Below are positions 9,927 through 21,561 of a stretch of DNA of 64,000 bases, one piece after another. The position numbers were made by a program, and so were the translations under genes. Below the pieces are notes generated by a model. The model had not been told where the DNA came from and ran no database searches. It saw nothing but the letters and a program-made list of their open reading frames with translations. The stretch comes from Rhizoclosmatium globosum (lineage: Eukaryota; Chytridiomycota; Chytridiomycetes; Chytridiales; Chytriomycetaceae): positions 62,001 to 126,000 of the forward strand of contig MCGO01000107.1 in NCBI GenBank assembly GCA_002104985.1. The letters are read 5' to 3'. Position 1 is the first letter of the stretch, and every line of letters begins with the position of its first letter.

Positions 9927-12636
9927 CTAAAAGTATTCCATTATCAACACAACTTTCATCTCCTCCAAAATTCTTGCACCTATTGCCTTGTCCCCTTCAC
10001 CAAGACGGACGTTAAATACGCCGCCTCCATCAAGCCATTCTCCGATCCAATGCACTAACGTACTGCGTTCATCGACTTTTCCGGCTTTCAAAGGCCCTAT
10101 TGAAATCCTTGCTTTGTCTATCCTCCACTTTTCATGATTCTCTGCAGGGCTAAGTAAGAGTATTGTTTCCGGCCAAGTCTCGGTCCCAGTATTCGATATC
10201 GTGGCGTAAATACGCCATGTTGGTCCCATTCCTTTTGCGTAAGCGTTCAACTTTATCGGACAAGCTGGGGTAACGTTTTTAGGTCTCAGCGATGAGAGTG
10301 TGTTAGATGCGAGAAAGCGCAACCTTTGCAAATCGTTTTCAAGACTTCGAAAGATCTCTGTGATGTGATATTCAGCATTTGTTGAGGATGTGAAAGGCGA
10401 CATACCTGGCGCGTTTTCCCGCTCGTTTTTCACAATATCCAAGTATAGCCGCGTTTTCTTTGGGATAAATAGATCCGGTTTCGGGTCCGGTTTTTGTTTG
10501 GTGACGATAGGTAGTTTGGAAAGGTCCGCGTGTCGCCTCAATATTCGAACATCCAAGGCGCCACTTGATGTCATAAGTACAAGTGAGCCAGGATCTCGCC
10601 CAAAAGCTCCGAATTTGATGGCATATATAGGTTCCTGAGCCTCAACATTAGTAAAATGTGAACGTACAATACCGTTACCGATGAAGTGATGCACGACACC
10701 AAGTCTTGACCACGGTACACTCGAACCTCCCCATTTGATAATGATACAGAAAATCCATGGAATTTCTTCTCGACTTGAAGAATCGGCTCGATGTAGTGTA
10801 TAGGGGCGGGCATTTTGAGCGAGTGTTTGAATTTTCCCTATTGTGCAGAAAATCAGAACCATTTACGCAAGTTCAAAGTAATTTAAGTACTTTACCTCGC
10901 TCAGGCTGTAGAACAAGATCGTTCTATTGATGCATGCAATCACGAATCCTTGCGGAGACGAAATTATCCCCAACATTGAATGCTCCAACACCGCCAGCCT
11001 TTTCATTCCATTCCTTTGACATGATCATTAAGTGAATCAAAAATAATTGGAAATACTCACCTTGTAACACCATAGAAACCATTTCCCCTGCCAATTATAC
11101 CCAAACACCAATCACGTTCATAGACACCAACGGCCGCGATACCAGAAATGCCTTGCCCAACAAACCATTTATCAACAATCAAATACACGGGTGGACTAAC
11201 GATGTACACCCAACCATCTTCAGTCCCAATCACAAGCAAACCAGGAGCATCCTCCTTCAAGCTTGACCGCGATATAACAGTCATACATGAAATTTCAGAA
11301 ACATGTGCAAGATCACTTGTACTGCATTCACGTGCGATGAAAGCCCGACGATCTTTCACCTCCGTGACTCTAAGAAACTCGATGCTTCTTCGTGTGAGTT
11401 TAATCCCAAGAGTACTCATATCATGCAAAGAATTCCAAGAAAAGTGGATGAGAGACTCGTCAACGCCTGTTCCAGGATTACTCAGGAACTGCTTCACATC
11501 CAACACAGCACTTTCCAACGCCAACTCCAAGTCTCTCCATATCGCTGCCTCTTCTGCATGTGGTGGTAAAAATGGTAGTGTAAACCTTTGGAAGGGAGTA
11601 TGGGCGTGATACAAGTATACATCGGGGCCAGATGCAAGCGCAAGAACAGGTATTCTTGGGATATTTGTGTCAGGATAGATGTGTACCAAAGCGGCCGGCA
11701 CAAGCGATGGTAACTGATGATTTGCAGTTTTTCGAGCAGATGCATTGATTGTTTTGATGGTTGTCGATAGGGTTGGGGAAAAGGAGAAGTCAGCGATTAC
11801 AAGTGATGTTTCAGGACCACCATCCATATTTGTAAGCGTGACACAGGAAGATAATGGTGCATTAAGAGACGTGCACTCGATTTGAGGACCTTGAAGCCAA
11901 GGGTTAGACTGTGCATCTTTGGTAGATTCAGGCAAGATTGGAGGTTGCTTTCTATCCGGTTTCTCTGAATGAGTTTATGAGTGACGAGTAAAGCACGCGT
12001 AAATAGTAAACCTTTAAGTTGCTCCCATGAAGTAGCATGCTTTCCAGCGCCCTCTTCCAGTTTGACATTTAACTTATCCTTTGCATTCTTGTTTGGAGGA
12101 ATGTAAAACGGGGCTACTGAAGGACGAGGCGCATTGTCCGTCACTGAGAGTCGTGCATAATATTCATCAAGAGTCAGTGACGAATCCGTTGGCATTGCAG
12201 CACGCGTGATTGTGTTGACAGGTGGTTGCGGCTCGAACAGCTCCAACGCAGGTGCAGATGGAAGGAAATCGTGGCTTTGTGACGGATCTAAACTAATTGA
12301 AGCTGAGGAATCTCTGAGAGTTGAGGCCGAGTCTCTGGGCTGAGGTTCGCTATGTTGTGTATTCGACGGCCTGACACCAAGAAGCTTTCCAATGGATCCA
12401 AACATGTTCGATGCGTTAAAACGAGAATATGGTTTGGTAGGAGCTGATGAATTGGATTTCGGGCCCTTGGGAAGTGGGGGTTGTGTCAATAACTGATCTC
12501 TCTGAACCCCCTCTGAATGATACAAAAGACGCGTAGCATCCGAGCGTGTAGTCGAGTGATTATTAATTGATAACGACTCAGGAATTCTGGCATTAGAAGC
12601 GGGATGCCCAGGTTGTGATTCAGAAAGATTTGACAT
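9927..12636 (-). CDS. BBS1: Bardet-Biedl syndrome 1 protein (BBSome subunit) with long N-terminal extension
   Basis: Five exons: 12012-12636, 11061-11964, 10896-11013, 10679-10837 and 9927-10634 (838 codons). The start is ATG 12636. Residues 1-220 are a Ser/Pro/Thr-rich, probably disordered extension. The BBS1 body begins near SNPWLQGPQIECTSLN and continues with DGGPETSLVIADF, PVLALASGPDVYLYH, LVIGTEDGWVYIV, RNGMKRLAVLEHSMLGIIS, SLSNGEVRVYRGQDL, FGRDPGSLVLMTSSGALDVRILRR and PKKTRLYLDIVKNERE. This is the BBS1 beta-propeller followed by its C-terminal gamma-adaptin-ear-like part. BBS1 is a BBSome subunit that works with the GTPase ARL6/BBS3 in ciliary membrane traffic. Its presence implies a flagellated life stage. 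The gene ends about 98 nt upstream of the ZBBX-like start. Confidence 0.93.
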
Positions 12637-12728
12637 TCAAAACAGGAGAAATAATCACCTTTTAAATTCCGATGAATTCGATACAATACTCTTTCATTTA
12701 TAACTATTAAGCAAAACTCATATAACTA

Positions 12729-15700
12729 TCAAGAAGCCTCAACCAAGTAATGAAACAACAAAAACCCAAACACATTCCCACACTGCCCACCTTCCGGCAA
12801 AGCACTCTTGACAATATTAGACACGTAATAACAAGCAACCGCAAGCCCCACAACTTCACTCCCACTTCTTCCCTGCACCATTAACCGTTCCGTCTTGACA
12901 ACCAACGCGCTGAACTGATCCCTCGCCCATTCCTCCAAATTATACAACCCACGATGTGACTTTCTCCCCTCCATATCAATATACCCAGTCCACAGCTCAA
13001 TCTCAACAAGTTTCGGCCGACAAAACGACGCAATCCTGTCCATCTCAACTTCAAACGTGTATTGATACTTCATGGCTGCCTCGACATACGATTCCCAGTC
13101 ATCATGTTTTGCCTTGATGTATCGCCAGACGGGGTCGGAATCGGGGGATCGGTATAATACGGCTTCCGCGTCGTAGGAGCGGTAGGTTTGTTCGAGGAGG
13201 TGGTTGAGTTCGTCGTCGCGGTACATTAGGCCCATTACGCGGGATGACTTGTAGTAGCCGGTTTTAACGGCATATTGGGGGCGGTACATGAAATCGGGGC
13301 GGGACTTTGTGGTGGGAGCCAACTTGATATCTGCGGGGATTCCGGTTTTGGGAAAGTCGACGGCGTGGTTGTGGAGCTCGGAGAGTAGGAGGCAATTGGG
13401 GTGAGTGGATCCACCATCGACTTGGTCTGCAAGAGCTAAATGACGGCGTGCAATAATTCCCAACTTATCGTGCTGCATATAATAGACAATAAAGTCAGCG
13501 ACATCGTCCATAGTCACAGGACGGTCAGGCGGGGCATCTCGCGAAAGAGTTGTATAGGCAGCTGCGGCTCTGAATTCGCTTCTTTTCGGGAAGAAACTCC
13601 TGTTGGTCACAATCGTATACACTGAGTATGGAGCGCGTCAGTTTGAATAAGCACAACTTAAAGTGAAAGACTCACTATCTCCATCCAAATCGCCACCTCC
13701 AAGTTTTGATGGCAAATCACGGTTTCCAAACTGCGAAAACACAACGACATTCCACATGTGTCTCAGTTCCGGTACGTCCACACAAATAACAGGCTGAACG
13801 TCTCCAGGGTGAATACAAGGTGGCCGATAAATAATTGCAGGGCCAGTTATAACTTTCTCTCCATCCGTAGGCGAAGAGATTTGACAAAAGATTTGTCCTT
13901 CCTTCAGTGTACCTGTTTCATCCAAAACACCAAACAACGTCCAACCACCTGGAATCCGCAACCGAGCTCGATACTTGACTTCTTTCAAGATATATCCCCG
14001 AATATGCTCGAAACTCTTGCGCACAAACTCATTCTCCATCCAACTAATTGAAACGCCCAAGTTTTCCCACAATCGCACAAAGTTTCCAAACGCGCCTTCT
14101 CGACCTGCAAGTTCAACGAGCTTTTCAGGTGTCTTCCACATGAATGCGAGTTCACGGACTGTTTGGCGTTGAAGATCGAGGAAGACGGATTTTGAAACAC
14201 CAAGGTCTTCCAGGATGAGAATTACTTGACGGTTCAAATAGGCATCTCGGCATTGTGAGGAGTCGTCAGCAATTTCGATTGTTCGGCTTGGAGATTCAAA
14301 CTTGACCATTGATTCTCGTAGTCTGAGTTGTCGGCCTTTCAAAGATGGATCCACAGAAACCTAGAGCAAAGGTTAACCTCATGCAAACAAACTCAAAACC
14401 GACTTACCATTCCTTTCGCACCCCCAAACCGAATCTGAAACGCGCTCGGACATCTCTCCATAACACCCCCAACATCTACACCCCTCCCTGCACCCCTCCC
14501 ACTCAACCTCTTCAACTCCCTCCAAATATCCTCCGCAATCTCACAACTAACAGTCCCAACTCCATCACTAAACACATACCCACCCCTCTTCACATCCGCA
14601 ACCTTCCGTACCTCCCCCTCCTTAACCTCAACCGTCCCCTGCGTACTCGTAAAAGCCTGCCCCATCCTCGCCGCATACCGCGCCGGCGTCTTAATAACAC
14701 TAAAATCACCCATCCACGCACGTATCCCCTCAACCGTCACCCCACTCCCATCCCCAGGCTCATGAAAAAACAGCACCCGCCCTTCCTTCAAACTCGAGTT
14801 ACTAAACGCGAGGAACTTGAACACCCGGTTCCCGCTCAACTTGATCCCTTCCTTCAGGTACTTTGCGAACCGGTCTTCGTATATCGCTGTGTGCGGGATG
14901 TCCGTGCGCGAGGAGTGGGAAAGCGGGGTGCCGTCTTCTTCGACGAATGAGACGTGGAGGAAGTGGTGTGTGTATTTCTGGTATTGTCGGATGACGCGGT
15001 TGGATTTGTCGAGGTATGGGCCGTCGAGGTACATTCCGGTGGGGGTGATGTGGAGTTGATACATCATGCAGTATTTGGCGGGGTCGAGGGTTTGTGGGGT
15101 GTAATGGAAGCGGGATTGGATTTTGGAGAAGAGGAGGGAAAAGTCGGGGCGGCGTTCGCCTTTGAAGGGGACCCATTGGGTGCTTCGGACGAGGACGGAG
15201 AGAAGTTGCGCGGTTTCTTCGTCGGGGCGGGTTGAGAGGAGGGGGATTACGGATTTTTTGGTGAAGGCGACGAGTTCGGTTGGGAACATGATTGACCAGG
15301 TCCAGATGATTGTGAGTTGGTGGGCAATGATGAGAGGAAGAGAGGACATGAGTTTTTTGAGGGCCTCTTGGTGTTTTGTGGCGTAAAGGCCACCTGGTGC
15401 AATGAGGACAGGGCTTTGAACTGAAGGACCGATTCGGGAGAATACTGATGCTACAGTATCCGTGCGAGATGGGTGGAATGTAATACGACATACAAGGCAA
15501 TTGAATACAAAAAATGAATGCTTGGTGTTGACTTTGGGGACACGTGAGAATGTTGCCTTTTTCATGTCGGCATAAGACATTGTTGTGATAACAGAAGTAT
15601 CCGCAATGATTGGAGGATGAGCGAGAGTGATATAGATTGAAGATTCCGTGGGGGTATGATGTAGAACAACAGATTTGATGTCATATTCAAAGAAATGGAT

Positions 15701-16761
15701 TTGTACGTCTGCAGACAGCTTCAATTTGATTACATCGCCATCGATTTCAAGGAACGGATGATCGAACGAATTCATTCCCTTTTGTTGGTGGTTCTTAGTG
15801 AAGGAGAACGAATCAATAATACTAAACTTACAACAATCTGAGAAGCCTTCCATTCGGGTGAAAATGTGGGATTTCCGCGTTCCTCTGGAGTCAAGAGTGA
15901 AAACTGATTGAAACCAACGTTTTGAGAGTTGGGAAGCAACGCGGCACTTGGACCCACACGACGAGGTTGAACAGGAGTAACATGTTCTGTAGCCTCATTA
16001 TCGCACCAAACACCAAACCAAGCTTCACGAACAGGAATCGAGATATCTTCCACTTTTTCTTCATCAGGTTCCACATCAGGCATGTTACTGTGGTTAATTT
16101 CGTGTTAGGTATTCAGAATATATCGGACAATAACAATCACCAACCTCGTCCAATGAGATTGCTGAGTCCATGCCGAAGATGCTTGAGTACTTGATTCTGA
16201 CACATCATCCGCCCAGTTCATGACTTCATCAAAGTTTGGCAGTGTCAGATCGGCCAGAAGATGTCTGATTTCTTCATCTGATTTTTCCTGTTTCGCGACA
16301 TGTGCAATTGGCTGTTCGTACATTAAAGATTTGACAACATTTGGATCTGGCTGTGCAGTTTGTGAGCACCACTTCAACAGATTGATGAAGGGGTTCACAG
16401 TTTACACGCACCCTCCTTCCCGACTTCTTTGGAAACAGTTCAGTTCGTCCAACGAGAATGCGGCCCCACTTTCCCGCGCTGACGAGAAACGAGCCCGCGT
16501 CTTCGTTTGGAACTGTGAGAATCGCCTGTGTTTCGGTGAGTTTAAACGAAAGAAAGAACGAACGAACGAGAACCTTTTCCGAGTTTCGCGGTTTGAAAAG
16601 ACGGAACAAAGTGCCGCGAAGAACGTCGGACTCGTCAAAGGCGAGTGCGATGGCCTTTGGTTCGGTCGTTGGTTGGTTGTTCGATCAGTCAAAAGACAGC
16701 AAACCTTCTCTACATCCCGCTTGTTGTAGATGTACTTGGGAATCTCAATGCAGAGCTCCAT
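12729..16761 (-). CDS. Eukaryotic RNA-dependent RNA polymerase, full length (RdRP1)
   Basis: Seven exons: 16705-16761, 16412-16654, 16145-16371, 15832-16087, 14408-15793, 13676-14360 and 12729-13621. They total 1249 codons and every junction is in phase. The start MELCIEIPKYIYNKRDVEK opens an RRM-like N-terminal region that continues LFRLFKPRNSEKVLV...ETQAILTVPNEDAGSF. The polymerase core has YLDGPYLDKSNRVIRQY, NRVFKFLAFSNSSLKEGR, YVFSDGVGTVS, AFQIRFGGAKGM and RPPCIHPGDVQPV. The catalytic loop GGGDLDGD carries the three Mg-binding Asp of the double-psi beta-barrel family (PF05183 type). These enzymes copy RNA into dsRNA for Dicer in RNA silencing; relatives are Neurospora QDE-1 and SAD-1. It is of cellular, not viral, type. 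A shorter paralogue lies at 22.9 kb. Confidence 0.93.
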
Positions 16762-16881
16762 TCGTGGAAGTCACTGGTGGTAGTGGTGGTTGGTGGTTCA
16801 AGGTTGGTTGTGCGAACTTTTTACAACCTCAATAAATAGAATCAGAACTAGAATATATTCATTTCAATTAAACCAAAATAT

Positions 16882-19153
16882 TTACTCTTGAAGAATAAAA
16901 TCAATGTCTTCTTCTTCGTCTTTCGACTGCTTAACAAGAGTGCTTGCGACAGCATCCCACAACCCTTCATAGTCCAAAGAAGAAACTCCATCAACATAAT
17001 ACTCAGAGTCCGCAATAACCCATTCCGCTGGCATCTCGCCCTTCTTGTCATAATCCGGATACACCTCGAAAAATGGAATACGCGCACGACCCAAAGGGAA
17101 CTCAAGAGATTCAAGAGTTGGAGCACCATCGACCTCTTTGCTGAACGGTTGAGTAAGGGCTGCATAATCTACAACCATCCCTCCTTCAAACGCTGATGGC
17201 TGGAATCGACCTTTCTTGACCCACCATACGTAAAAGACGCGATATGATGCTTGTCTCTCAATATTCTGCAGCAATGCATCAGTAGGTCGGTCGTATAACG
17301 AAAATAGGAAGTGCCTTACCGCGCGAAATTCGAGCACGTAGATCCACAGATTCCGTTACTCAACAAGCCAATGTCTTTAATCTTCCATCCACGCTTCAAC
17401 TGTGGGAATTTAGTTGCGTCCGTCACCATATCCAAACTCTGGATGCAATCATGGTCCAACGTAAAAAGGTTTGAGTATCGGCCTGCAACTCCACCACGAA
17501 CACGAGTTCGACCTGGAGACAAAAGCTCATTCGGTGATAGCATAGCTTTTGCCTCGCTGGTTCTACCATACATGGTCATATTAAACACGCTTGCATCAAG
17601 CGAGGAATTCCTTGACGCTTCTTCGTGCGCTCGTTTGAAAAGAGATACTAGTGGATCAGTCAACCGAATATCATAGCGATAACAAGTTTTTGATTCCCAT
17701 GGTGCGATAAACTGTTGTTAAATGCATTAATGAACAAAACTATTCAATCGATCGTAAACTTACATACGCCGCAGCACATCCTAAACAAATAATCCCTCCA
17801 CCATTATTGGTTACATCAATAATAAGACGCGTGGCTCCGTGGTCTTCTAAAGCCTTCAATCCGTGCGTCATATCACTTGCCCACCGCATCACCTCTATCT
17901 CGTTTGGTGGACTGAAATGTGAAATCATCCAGACTCCAGTCTTACCATCGCTCAATAAAAGAAGGAGTGATCTCTACCCTTGTAAACGTTGGAGAGTTTG
18001 CCATCTGAAACCTTTTCATAGTTGTTCATGTGGACTTCAACAGGCTCTTGACTCCAGCCGGGGCTGATCATTGTCTTGATTTCTTTTCCACTAGTGATAG
18101 ACATGGAATACGTTTCAGCTTTCTTGGTACAGTTTCGAGCATAGAATTCGGATGCACTTGGGAACAACGCTTTTGTCTCTGCAATACTGCCAGCAGTCAC
18201 AGCCCAAGGAATATCAACAGTTTCTTTGCGTCCATTGACGGGATTCTGTAGTGTATAAGCAATACTTGGCTTGATTCCATTGTGAATTCGATTCTGGACA
18301 GCAAACGATCCATTCACGACAACCATTTCCCCATTCTTCCATTGATACGATGGAAGCGCAATGTTGAATCTAGAGCTTTCAGCCTTAACTTTACCCGCGT
18401 ATGCGTTGGCATAAGATTGAATCCATTCCTGTTCAACCAAACACTCAACATCCAAATACCGGCACACTAAACAAACAAACAACAAACCAAAGCATCAACG
18501 CCCTCAATATCCGTAACATCCCATCCAACAAACGCCGCCGCCGGCCGCCCACCCAACGTCGCATTCCAATACGAATCAAACCCTCCTACCTCCTTCCCCT
18601 TCACAACAGCATCAACAACAACCAAACACCCTCTCCCCAAATCCGCCTCAACCAACCACGGCTGATACACCTTAACCTTATCCACAAAACAAAGCGGCTC
18701 ATAATTCGAGTGCGCGTCGTTCAACCCGTTAATCAACGCATACACGTCATTATGAAACGCATGCTCACTCGTAACTGAATCGTCCCCCGCGATAGCATCA
18801 AGCTCGCGAAGGAGGTCTACGTGCGAGGGGAAGTATGGGTGTTGCGAGTCTTTGATGAGGTCCAGGTATGGATGGAAGTTTATGAATCGTTTCACGGCTT
18901 CGATGTGGGATTTGCGGGTGGTTGAGGAGATTCGGAAGGATGTGAAGCAGGCGAGGGTGGCGGGGACGGAGAAGATTTGGAGGGTTGTGTGGGTGTGGGT
19001 TGGGAGTGTTAAGGCGTGGCAGGGGTCCTGTGGGGATACTGGAAAGGGGTAGTGAGGTGAGTGAGGAAGTAGATGGGAAAAGAGAGGAGGGTCTTAACGG
19101 TTGGGTGACGCAAGGGCGATGGATGTGAGGGTAATTGTGAGCGTAAGCAACAT
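16882..19153 (-). CDS. Secreted S41-family (tail-specific/CPAF-like) serine protease
   Basis: Exons: 19099-19153, 18488-19038, 17988-18428, 17764-17940, 17320-17711, then about 17254 or 17265 down to 16882. Exon 1 encodes a signal peptide (MLLTLTITLTSIALASPN). S41 features are a GVDAL/EWIQSYANAY junction, TGVWMISHFSPP, LIIDVTNNGGGIICLG and SNGICGSTCSNFAR, which contains the likely nucleophile Ser, and a C-terminal PAEWVIADSEYYVDG...LWDAV. Using acceptor 17254 gives an open 662-aa frame. Using the stronger acceptor at 17265 gives the better conserved sequence (RILRDKHHIASFTYGGSRK), but then a one-base slip near 17200 is needed to reach SAFEGGMVVDYA. Inference: an extracellular protease. Substrate unknown. 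Confidence 0.8.
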
Positions 19154-19744
19154 GTTGGAGAGTGTTTAAAACGCGACTTCACCTCAAATCTTTGTCAATT
19201 TGCATAGATTCGGCGAGGACACTTTGTAACCTCCAAGTAGACTGTGGATATGTCAAGGAGCTGACGGCCATAGGTTACTACATCTGACGAAGACTCGTTT
19301 CCAGCCCCTGTGTCAACAACTCCACTCAAAGACGTCAATTTAACCAAGCAGCGCGCTGATGGTCAAAGTCACAATCTAAGCCATCACCGCTCTGATGTCA
19401 CAAAATTGTTGCATAGACAGTCCTATAACAATTTTTGAAGAACCCAATACCGCCAAACTTGCTGAGAAAGAGAACCATTATGCCATTGCAGTAAATATCT
19501 GTGTGAGCAGAGTGTCCAATTTTAAGAAGAAAATATGCCCGATGATGTTCAACAGGAGTGGTTGAGGCAGGGAACTGATGAGAAATTCGCTAACCAGTGA
19601 CCACCTTGCTACTGCACCATCTTCCATGCAAATTGTTCAATATATCCCTATATTCCCGTACTCACAGAATCACTGGTGAAGAATAGCTAACATTTGATAA
19701 ACGATAGTGGCCACCAAAAACTTTTCTCCTACACATCACAAAGG
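19154..19744. other. Divergent intergenic region
   Basis: These 591 nt lie between the 5' ends of the S41 protease (-) and WOPR regulator 1 (+). It probably contains both promoters. The WOPR frame is open back to 19694 but has no ATG before 19745. No repeat, tRNA or further ORF is convincing. Confidence 0.4.
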
Positions 19745-20700
19745 ATGGCCAGTGCTTCACAACGCCAGACTATTCACAAAGCAGGATCAGCAGAGGAAAC
19801 CAAAGGCACGAAACCAACATACCACGGCTTCATTGAGGATGCGATGGACGCCCTCTTTGTGGTTCAGGGAACTATTTTAGGAACCCTGAGCGCCTTTGCT
19901 GGGACAGCCGAAGACATGGCCAAAGTCGAAGTGCGGAGCGGAACAGTTATCGTGATGGCCGAGAACAATCCCTATTTGAAGCGATGGCGGGTTCGTGCTT
20001 GATTTTTAGCCTCTGTCTTTGTTTGTTCTAATGCCTACCTCTTTCCGGTTCGACTTAGGATGGTCTTAAGTGGTCTCCATCTAGGTCCTATGGTCCTTTC
20101 ATATTGTACAGGTAGGTTACAGACGGGCTCGCTGGTGCGGTGAAACTTCAAGTAACCATTTTATGTAGAGAAATCGAGGCAAAGGGAGCAAACCTAACTC
20201 AACCTGACGAAGACTTGGTTAACGATATTGTGGCTTTATCCGGTCATACTGGTTCTACAACTGGATTGTTGCCGTCGTTCTCGGAAAGAACGCTAAAGCC
20301 GAACACACAGCTGCGCAAAGACGGACTAACAAAACGTACAATCAGCGTGACAGGAAGTGATGATATAAGCTATCGTGTTGTTGCCTATTACAAGGCGTCA
20401 GATGTGTTAAGTATGATGGCTTCGGAGAGAACACAGGATCTACGTGGGTCACCACTCCTGCCAAACTCGAACGTAGACAATACACCACTTTCACGGCCGT
20501 CGCAGGATAATCAACTGAAATTATTGGTTGAAAACTCTGGGATTAACATGACAAAGTTAATCAAATCTACACTTCCAGAATGGAAGCCAGAACGGCAAAT
20601 TAAACCGCGCCGAAACGCCCCATTATTGAGACATAAGATAATGGAGGGAAGTCACCGGAAAACAAGAATCTCGAAATTACTGGCAGTTCCTCAAATCTGA
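19745..20700 (+). CDS. WOPR-domain transcription regulator 1 (Gti1/Pac2 family)
   Basis: Exons: 19745-19990, 20059-20111 (only 53 nt) and 20169-20700, for 276 aa. Exon 1 gives YHGFIEDAMDALFVVQGTILG, a SGTVIVM segment and LKRWR. The tiny exon gives DGLKWSPSRSYGPFILYR, the core of WOPR box A. Exon 3 gives EIEAKGANLTQ and GLTKRTISVTG..YRVVAYYK, WOPR box B. WOPR proteins (Wor1, Ryp1, Pac2, Gti1) are fungal DNA-binding regulators of morphology, nutrient response and virulence-like programmes. Further 3' exons may exist: a frame rich in Tyr/Pro/His at about 20721-20910 and 20918-21084 (YFETYHPYRPSSESYDEY; PPLQPYYPSHYAMPTGY) could be spliced on. A second WOPR gene is at 58.6 kb. Confidence 0.88.
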
Positions 20701-21561
20701 AACCTTTACTCATTCACAGAGTCGACACACAATCAAGCAGTGGCAAACTTGTATACAAAGCAGTACTTTGAAACTTATCATCCATATCGTCCGAGCTCGG
20801 AGTCTTACGATGAATATGTGACTCGCCAGAGTCACTTCACAAGACGCTCGGAATTCAACTATCCAAAACAAGAACACAGAGTCTCATACTTTCTCGCACC
20901 CATCTTCAAACTTTAGATATCCCCACCACTTCAGCCGTATTACCCCAGCCACTACGCAATGCCAACTGGATACGTTCCTTATGAACATTTTGGAGCACCA
21001 CGTTATGATGGGTATTCCCAAACTATGATATTATGGACGTCAGACGCCGCCATCTTGATGTTGGCATCCTCTTCTCGTGTATAGTCAAATAGCAATTGTC
21101 GAATAAATACCCTATCCTGCCATACTCTTCCTCCATGCAACAGTCAGATAACTCTACTGCGACGAACACTAATCATACTAAAAATACTTCAGTGAATTAT
21201 CAGTATAATTTAAACAAATCAAAAACTACTTCGAGGAAGCCATGGATATGGGCGAAATTCAAAATCACAACTCAAGCCCTCGTTCCTTCCAAAATCGCAG
21301 AATTGCAACAACTTCAGGTCCAACAATGTTTGGGGAAGAGAGTCCGTCAAGCAGTTTCCACTTAAATAGAAAACAGCTAAATTGACTAAACCCAAACAGG
21401 GCCTGTCAGTTGAACTATTCCAACATTGAGAGATTTCCAAGCTAATTTCATTAATTGTACGTTGTTCACCACTTCCAGATTCATTTAATGCTTAGGTAGC
21501 GAATACCACCCCCCATCTAAAAAAATCTTGGGCCACATAAATAAGTAAACCTTTATTTTTC
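20701..21561 (+). other. Possible C-terminal exons of WOPR regulator 1, then intergenic
   Basis: The plus strand has two open stretches resembling the Tyr/His/Pro-rich tails of WOPR proteins. One runs from about 20721 (after acceptor ttcacag) to a gtctca donor near 20910; the other runs from about 20918 to a TAG at 21082-21084. Joining them requires a weak gtcacc donor near 20654 before the TGA at 20700. A further ORF at 21096-21365 (Asn/Ser/Lys-rich) has no recognisable domain. No feature is seen between 21366 and 21561. The WOPR gene at the other end of the window also has a Tyr/Pro/His-rich stretch at its 3' side, which supports the idea. Confidence 0.35.

Noticed and set aside
14345..15500. 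Long ORFs on both strands opposite RdRP1 (14345-14950 +, 14802-15500 -)
   Set aside because: They are Pro/Arg/His-rich shadows of the GC-rich RdRP1 exon and resemble no protein.
20112..20168. In-frame TAG right after the WOPR core (FILYR-stop) suggesting a nonsense mutation
   Set aside because: gtaggt..atgtag forms a normal 57-nt intron, and splicing gives FILYREIEAKG in phase, so the gene is intact.
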